NCBI GenBank assembly: GCA_964023275.1
Contig: OZ029914.1
Coordinates: 17,134,049 to 17,198,048 of the forward strand
Source: Norana najaformis
Lineage: Eukaryota; Annelida; Clitellata; Crassiclitellata; Hormogastridae
Reading direction: 5' to 3'
Length of the DNA stretch: 64,000 bases
A program made the position numbers and the translations under genes. Shown one piece after another: positions 57,940-64,000 of the stretch; position 1 is the first letter of the stretch, and each line of letters opens with the position of its first letter. The notes below the pieces were generated by a model. That model did not search any database, was not told the origin of the DNA, and worked only from the letters and a program-made list of their open reading frames with translations.

Positions 57940-59160
57940 TGGTGGCCACGCAATTCATGTCGTGCTTAAGTTTTTATGATAGTATGATAGGCTGTATGGT
58001 TTAGTGACCTACTTTGTATGTGTTGGCCTTTTATCGTCGCGTTTAGAGTTCGAATCCAGCTTAGCATTTAGACAACTTATAATTCACTCTCAAAAACTAT
58101 GTTGCCTGATTGTTGCCCATAGTACTTTTCCTGTAGGATTATCTTTTTGGGAAATCTTCCACTGCATATGCATATTCTTATTTTGTGATATCCAGTTGAA
58201 CAGTCATTTCCAGCTTGCCAGAAGCTTTTAGACGGAGTAAAGCACATTTGGCTGGTTCTCAAAAGACGCAAATGTATTTGTCTTCTTTTTATACAATCAG
58301 CGGCTAGGAAGTGAGCAACAAAATGACCTGATGATTTACTTTGTGGTTTATTTATGCTTTAAAAGTTGGATGCCTGGCTCGTATGGTACTTGTTTACTAC
58401 TTGATTTTCCCATAATTATCTCAGATAAGATCATAAGTAGAGAGCTGCACAAATTTGTCAAAATCATCTGGTAAAACCCATATCAAAGACCACGAAATAA
58501 CAGCATATAACACGAATATTGCAATCATTACACTGGTTGCCATCCAGTATATAATCCAGTTTAAAATCTCTTATAGTTTACAATTAATAGGCATTAGGCC
58601 TATGTTAAAATCAACCACCTACCTTAATCTGCTTCTTGCTCAAACCTTATACAAATAGATAACAGACCCTATGTTGCGCTCGATTAGCGGACACAAACGT
58701 CCCTAGGAGGGATTAATTCCAGCCAGAAGAAGAGCCGACACACGACTCTTGCAGTGTATGGCCCAAGAACTAGGTTGGGCTTTCCGCTTTCTCAGTCTGG
58801 GCTGGCCCAGGGCTGTAGAATTCACTGCACAGTTCGGCGAGTTCTTTAATATCAATCAGACCTAAACTTAAGACTTGCCTTTTCAACTTGGTTACCTACC
58901 GTCGCCTGATTTCTGGTTTCTCTTAACTATCAGATTTCGATCAGGCTTACCCAAAGGGTTTTGATTTTTGACTGCGGTTTCGTTTCAACCGACCGTCGAA
59001 AGATAACATGTACATTATAATAACGATGCTATGAGGTCGTTAGATTGGATTAGAACATATCACACTCAGGCAAGATCAAAGCAGATCAGATCCGAATATT
59101 GGATTAGATTAGATTAGGCACAAGTATTGTACCGTAATGTATTTGCCTATTTACAGTATA
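57940..59160. other. Mostly unique sequence, no gene recognised
   Basis: At 58,695-58,729 there is a segment, AGGAGGGATTAATTCCAGCC, that recurs inverted at 63,942-63,968. At 58,885-59,005 a CTACCGTCGCCTG...GATTTTTGACTG block resembles 294-420. Both look like old dispersed repeats. Confidence 0.45.
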
Positions 59161-59164
59161 TAGT

Positions 59165-59400
59165 ACCGCTCACAGAACACACTACTCAGAGGCCCCCTGG
59201 GTATAAGAACCCCGAGAAATTGTAAGGCAACCAGCCGAAACAGTCCTGTCTTCCAACAGCCGCCTGAGCTCGATTAGTAAGCGGAAGACTGTTCCAGTTT
59301 GACAGGTCCACCAGCGCAAAACCCTATGCTGCGCTTTCGAAGTCCTAACCCCGGAACAAGGAGACCAAAAGACGAAGAGTCCGTCCACAATTCGCAGAGA
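59165..59400 (-). mobile_element. Old LINE-like C-terminal/3' fragment
   Basis: Minus frames contain a NWNSLPLTN-like segment in the position of the conserved WN-LP of LINE tails. Strongly decayed. Confidence 0.35.
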
Positions 59401-59910
59401 AAGAACATTTTACAGCGAAATTTACAAACGTTCGGTAGGAAAAAACCGATGGCATTACCAACGCACAGACGGCCCACATAAAGGGACTTCTAGCAATAAT
59501 CCAGGGGGATAGATAGTGCTGATGTACTGGCCTATGTCCCTTCTTCGTCTCTCCTAACATATTCCAGTGTCATAGTTTGCCATGACGAAGCCCACCACGT
59601 CAATTGCCGCAACAAAGCGTCTCATCACTTCCTTAGCGATTCGTTTCCTGCATATTAGTTTCGACTCATTGAAGGTTCAATGCGACTCTTATGGCACAGC
59701 GTCAGCCGTCGAAATGACTCGGAATGTCTCGCATATATCTTCCTAGTCGGATAGAAATGAGCGACTTCGCCGAAATTTGGCGCTATTAAAGTATAACTGA
59801 CAACCCTGCTGAGGTGGTCCGATCGTCGTGGGTTGATGTTTGCAGGAGTGCGACCTTGGACCATACGACGCTGGTTGTTGGGGATAAAGCTTAATCTAAT
59901 CATTTACGCC

Positions 59911-59977
59911 TACGATTCCTCGCTCAGCCGATGGACATATGGCGTGTTAACAAATGTCTTACTTACTTACTTCCTAA
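59911..59977 (+). repeat. Short dispersed repeat with (ACTT)n tail, second copy
   Basis: CGATTCCTCGCTCAGCCGAT, CATATGGCGTGTTAACAAATG, TTACTTACTTACTTC; pairs with 39,346-39,412. Confidence 0.6.
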
Positions 59978-60000
59978 TCATCAGAAATAGCTTTACAGCT

Positions 60001-60690
60001 GAAGGACGGAAGCGAGAGAAGGACGGAAGCGAGAGAAGGACGGAAGCGAGAGAAGGACGGAAGCGAGAGAAGGACGGAAGCGAGAGAAGGACGGAAGCGA
60101 GAGAAGGACGGAAGCGAGAGAAGGACGGAAGCGAGAGAAGGACGGAAGCGAGAGAAGGACGGAAGCGAGAGAAGGACGGAAGCGAGAGAAGGACGGAAGC
60201 GAGAGAAGGACGGAAGCGAGAGAAGGACGGAAGCGAGAGAAGGACGGAAGCGAGAGAAGGACGGAAGCGAGAGAAGGACGGAAGCGAGAGAAGGACGGAA
60301 GCGAGAGAAGGACGGAAGCGAGAGAAGGACGGAAGCGAGAGAAGGACGGAAGCGAGAGAAGGACGGAAGCGAGAGAAGGACGGAAGCGAGAGAAGGACGG
60401 AAGCGAGAGAAGGACGGAAGCGAGAGAAGGACGGAAGCGAGAGAAGGACGGAAGCGAGAGAAGGACGGAAGCGAGAGAAGGACGGAAGCGAGAGAAGGAC
60501 GGAAGCGAGAGAAGGACGGAAGCGAGAGAAGGACGGAAGCGAGAGAAGGACGGAAGCGAGAGAAGGACGGAAGCGAGAGAAGGACGGAAGCGAGAGAAGG
60601 ACGGAAGCGAGAGAAGGACGGAAGCGAGAGAAGGACGGAAGCGAGAGAAGGACGGAAGCGAGAGAGGGACGGAAGCGAGAGAAGGACGGA
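60001..60690. repeat. 17-bp tandem repeat, about 40 near-identical units
   Basis: Unit GACGGAAGCGAGAGAAG, nearly invariant. As 17 is not a multiple of 3, all three phases are read in turn (a 17-residue protein period). No stop occurs in any phase on either strand, giving open frames of 290 (plus) and 369 (minus) codons. Confidence 0.98.
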
Positions 60691-60754
60691 TGGGCAGTGT
60701 CATGATATGAATATTACACCTACGGGATTGCATTGTTAAAAAGCTGCAACCAAA

Positions 60755-61175
60755 AAATAGACTACTCAATCGACAACGCGTTGTTATGACGCCAATCATC
60801 ATCTGATTGGAAAACGCGTTGCCGTGACAACAGCAGCTGCTAATTTTACAACGTGCTGTCAAGGCAATCAACAGTATACTGCTTAATGAACGAAGCATTG
60901 TTATGAGACTATTGGAAAAAGCGTTGCCATAACAACAGCAGCTGCTAATTTTACAGCGAGCTGCTAAGACAACCAACAATGTACTGCTCAATTGACAACG
61001 CGTTGTGTGTATGACACCAATACCAAGTGGTAAAAGCGTTGCCAACACAACTAACAACAGATTGCTCGATGGACAACGCGATGCTATTACACCAGTCACC
61101 AATTGATTGGAAAACGCGTTGCTTTGACAACAGCAACTGCTAATTTTACAACGCTTTGCAGGACAACAACAGCTG
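60755..61175. repeat. ~115-bp tandem repeat, about 4 diverged units
   Basis: Units contain GATTGGAAAACGCGTTGCC, ACAACAGCAGCTGCTAATTT, TACAACG and CTGCTCAATTGACAACGCG. Divergence is much higher than in the neighbouring arrays. Confidence 0.9.
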
Positions 61176-61189
61176 CTGAGGCTGCTACT

Positions 61190-61412
61190 CGTATTTAAGG
61201 CCAGTCAGGTAACCATTGTTTTAAACGTGTTTAAGGCCAGTCAAGTAATCATTGGTTTAAACGTATTTAAGGCCAGTCAAGTAACCATTGTTTTAAACGT
61301 ATTTAAGGCCAGTCAAGTAACCATTGTTTTAAACGTATTTAAGGCCAGTCAAGTAACCATTGTTTTAAACGTATTTAAGGCCAGTCAAGTAACCATTGTT
61401 TTAAACGTATTT
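61190..61412. repeat. 36-bp tandem repeat, 6 units
   Basis: Unit GTATTTAAGGCCAGTCAAGT plus AACCATTGTTTTAAAC, nearly identical between copies. The in-frame 63-codon plus frame is a repeat artefact. Confidence 0.96.
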
Positions 61413-61932
61413 AAATAATCTTCTAATGACTGAATGTCTAGAGTCAGTCTTCACTCTATTCACACCCAGGACTATAGAAATTAGTGCAGTTTGCAATTAT
61501 TCTCGTGAAATAAATGCATTACAAGAATTAATTCCTCGATCTTTAAAGTTTTAGTCAAATCAAGAAACATTGGTAAATATACTGCATACATGGAAGTTGA
61601 CCTGTTGAACTTTGACCTGGACCTGAATCTGACGTACATGTATATTGGATGTAGGTCAGAGTTGTAGCAGGTTTTAACAGACAAACATGTGTTCAGAAGT
61701 TTCGGCCACAGCGGCTTCTGATCTTGGCAGATGCCTTGAACAGCAGAAGAGACCGCTAGCCTCCTATTTGCTGTTGATCTGGGAATCTATGCTGGCCAAT
61801 GAAGGCTGTTTGAGTATTGAATATGATTACCCTAACCAACAAATGGCGCCCATCCTACAGGCGTAAAATCAGGCACCATCAGAAATTCCAATAACCTTGT
61901 AAATAGAGACGCACATATTGGTTTATATATAC

Positions 61933-62358
61933 TGTTACGTGCTACTCCTATTCAAAGTATATAACTCGCTTGGGTTTAGATAAAATGTATATTTATACTT
62001 GCAAGAGGTTATAACACGTAGAACAGAATACCTGACATCAGCCAGAACGACGACGGCTGTTTTGAAGCCAAAAGTCTAAGTCTTTTCAGCAGAGAACAAC
62101 TCGGACACAAAAACCTCTTAAGTTCCTCCAACAGACGGACCTTTACATAGGCTCGTAAAACGGAGTGTGGGCAACTAACAGAAAACAGAGCCACGTAGGA
62201 CTCGGCCTATCTTAACTTAACTAGCCAAGGTCGGCAAACTGAAGGAAACATCCCCTTTTATAGGGTTTCTGGGGCAACGCCCCCCCCCCCCCCAAAGAGA
62301 CGGCTCATCCTTCAACCACTCCTTACATCCGGGTATTCCATATGGGCCGACTCTAACA
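61933..62358 (-). mobile_element. Solo LTR 4 (fossil), inverted relative of 35.3 kb
   Basis: Reverse complement of the 35,340-35,730 element with high similarity and a C-homopolymer expansion near 62,280. Ends TG...CA; ATAC flanks it on both sides (61,929-61,932 and 62,359-62,362), a 4-bp target duplication. Flanked on the right by an ACATATAC-rich tract. Confidence 0.8.
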
Positions 62359-62469
62359 ATACATATACATTAGATGTACATATACACATAAATATACATA
62401 TACATGTGCATATAAACAGAATAGACTGTCATGGTGAACGCATCTCCAGTCAGATGAGCCGTTTCCTCA

Positions 62470-62770
62470 TCCTGTTAGCCATTTTTCCTTTCTCCCCTCT
62501 TTTCCCTGTTCTATTTTTCTCCTACTCACCATACCCTCCACCCTCAAATCCTTCTCCCATTTGAACTTCTTCTTCTACCTTTCGTAGTTTTGCAAATTCT
62601 CTTATTCCTCCTATAATTGTCCTTTCCTTTCCTACAGTACTCCTAAGATATCATTTACGTATTCTTCCTCCTCATATTTTTATTCTTCTTTTTATCGCTC
62701 CTCTAATTCTTTATTGTATTCTCCCTATTCTCATTCTATTTTCCCTCTAATCCTTCCTCTTTGTCCTCCT
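62470..62770. repeat. Pyrimidine-rich tract
   Basis: CTCC/TTC-rich sequence leading into the 21-bp array; no gene. Confidence 0.7.
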
Positions 62771-62772
62771 AT

Positions 62773-62975
62773 TCCTATTCCTCCTCGTCTTAATCCTATC
62801 CCTCCTCGCCTTAATCCTATTCCTCCTCGTCTTAATCCTATTCCTCCTCGTCTTAATCCTATCCCTCCTCGCCTTAATCCTATTCTTCCTCGTCTTAATC
62901 CTATTCCTCCTCGTCTCAATCCTATTCCTCCTCGTCTCAATCCTATTCCTCCTCGTCTTAATCCTATTCTTCCAC
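62773..62975. repeat. 21-bp tandem repeat, about 10 units
   Basis: Unit ATTCCTCCTCGTCTTAATCC plus T, with G/A and T/C variants. Frames read NPIPPRL (plus) or RRNRIET/GLRRGGI (minus) repeats; not genes. Confidence 0.95.
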
Positions 62976-63144
62976 TTACCCTTCCTTTGTCCACCTCTCT
63001 TATCCCTCCTCTCATTATTTCCCATATTATTCTTCCTTCTGCTCCTCCCTGTCCTGTTGATGACCTGATTGGAATGCATTTGTTCGAGGCGTCGTAATCA
63101 CCGTCCCACAATCCTCCGGCGGCTGAAACGAATCAGACGACGAC

Positions 63145-63230
63145 CGAAGGACGGATGGACGGACGGATGGACGGACGGAAGGACGGACGGACGGAAGGAC
63201 GGACGGACGGACGGACGGACGGACGGATGG
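63145..63230. repeat. (GGAC)n microsatellite
   Basis: GGACGGAT/GGAC units. Confidence 0.94.
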
Positions 63231-63239
63231 GTTGTAGAT

Positions 63240-63745
63240 TTGGGGTAGGAAACAAACAAAGGAAGAGGCAGAAGAAAGAAGAAGGAAGGAGGGAGAACGG
63301 GGAGAAGGACGGAGTAGGAGGAAGAGAAGACGAAAAGGAGGAGGGAGCAAGAAGAAGGAGGGAGATGAAAAGGAGGACGATAGAGGAGGGGAGGAGGAAG
63401 GAAGAGGAGGAAGGAAGAACGAAAGGGAGCAGGAAGTAGGAGAGCGAGAAGAGAAGGAAGGAGGAGGAGGAAGATTAAGTATGATGAAGAAGGAGGAGGA
63501 TGGAGGAGTGGAAAGGAGGAAGGAAGCGAAGGCAAGAAGATAGATGAAGAAATAGAAGAAAGAAGGAAGGAAGAGAAAGGAAATGGTAGAAAGAAGGAAG
63601 TGGAGGAAGGAATAGTTTCAGATTAGAGCAGGAAGGAGGAGGAAGGAACGGAAGAAAGAAAAGGAGGAAAGGGTGGAGGAAAAAGAGTAGAAAAAGAGGA
63701 TTAATAAGGAGGAGGAAGGAGGTCGAGGAAGGACTAGGAGGAGGA
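63240..63745. repeat. ~500-bp purine-rich tract
   Basis: GGAAGGAGGAGG-type plus strand with very few pyrimidines. Confidence 0.92.
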
Positions 63746-64000
63746 AGGCAGAAGATTCAGTGCCTGACGGTGGCGGACAGCCACACGAAGACGGTTATCG
63801 GATGGAAAGAGAATCATTTATTCTAGCGCTTACTCAGCGCAGACTTGATTGGTGTATTAATGAGCGTAATCGTATCACATAATCAAGAGACTGATTCCCA
63901 GATAAATTCGTCAAAGGGGTAAGCAATTCAAATCCTTCCTTCTGGTTGGAATTAATCCCTCCTAGGGGAGGGGTCAGCCACATGAATCCTTCTTTTCCAT
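63746..64000. other. No recognised gene at window end
   Basis: Contains the TGGAATTAATCCCTCCTAGG segment (63,948-63,967) shared, inverted, with 58.7 kb. Confidence 0.5.

Noticed and set aside
62714-63439. ORFs of 94-145 codons over the pyrimidine and purine tracts
   Set aside because: Low-complexity repeats open in several frames at once; no start, splice or motif evidence.

Overview
This is a stretch of animal (metazoan) nuclear genome, AT-rich and very repeat-dense. Spliced genes with GT/AG introns, tRNA-derived SINEs, many truncated LINE 3' ends and long microsatellite and minisatellite arrays all show this. The retroelement types are those I associate with marine invertebrates such as sponges, cnidarians and lophotrochozoans. 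I cannot name the phylum from the sequence alone.

Region 1 (1-9,015, minus strand) holds the N-terminal part of dynactin subunit 1 (DCTN1/p150-Glued). Twelve coding exons can be placed, from the start codon at 9004 to an exon cut by the window edge at base 1. All have consensus splice sites and matching phases, and together they give 463 codons: a CAP-Gly microtubule-binding domain, an acidic/basic linker, then the start of the long coiled coil. Two further minus-strand exons (39,655-39,957 and 15,177-15,607) fit together in phase across a ~24-kb intron. They give an unrecognised single-pass membrane protein with an acidic, disordered cytoplasmic tail.

Region 2 (9-64 kb) is mostly transposon debris and tandem repeats. 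The most interesting object is at 18,265-20,617. It is a complete-looking DNA transposon with CACTGG-starting inverted ends, a 3-bp TAA target duplication and one uninterrupted 563-aa ORF. It sits inside an older LINE 3' end whose empty-site equivalent is present at 7.9-8.1 kb. The protein belongs to a family usually left as uncharacterised; its conserved residues look like an RNase-H/DDE transposase with an inserted zinc site. A second, diverged, N-terminally truncated member lies at 46,194-47,696 and keeps one inverted end.

Other mobile DNA: at least four LINE 3'-end families (called A-D here), RTE-like LINE pieces, three copies of a retroelement C-terminal domain, two SINE families, a hAT-like remnant, and solo LTR-like fossils that sit at or in TATG-type microsatellites. 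LINE and SINE families repeatedly end in a common GGCGCT-TA-type 3' motif, usually followed by ATTACA-like repeats.

Tandem arrays include (TG)n, (ACT)n, (TGCC)n, 64 perfect ACCCG units, and minisatellites of 17, 21, 36, 39 and ~115 bp. Many give long stop-free frames on both strands that are not genes. Coordinates of coding exons and transposon ends were read base by base; edges of old repeats are approximate.
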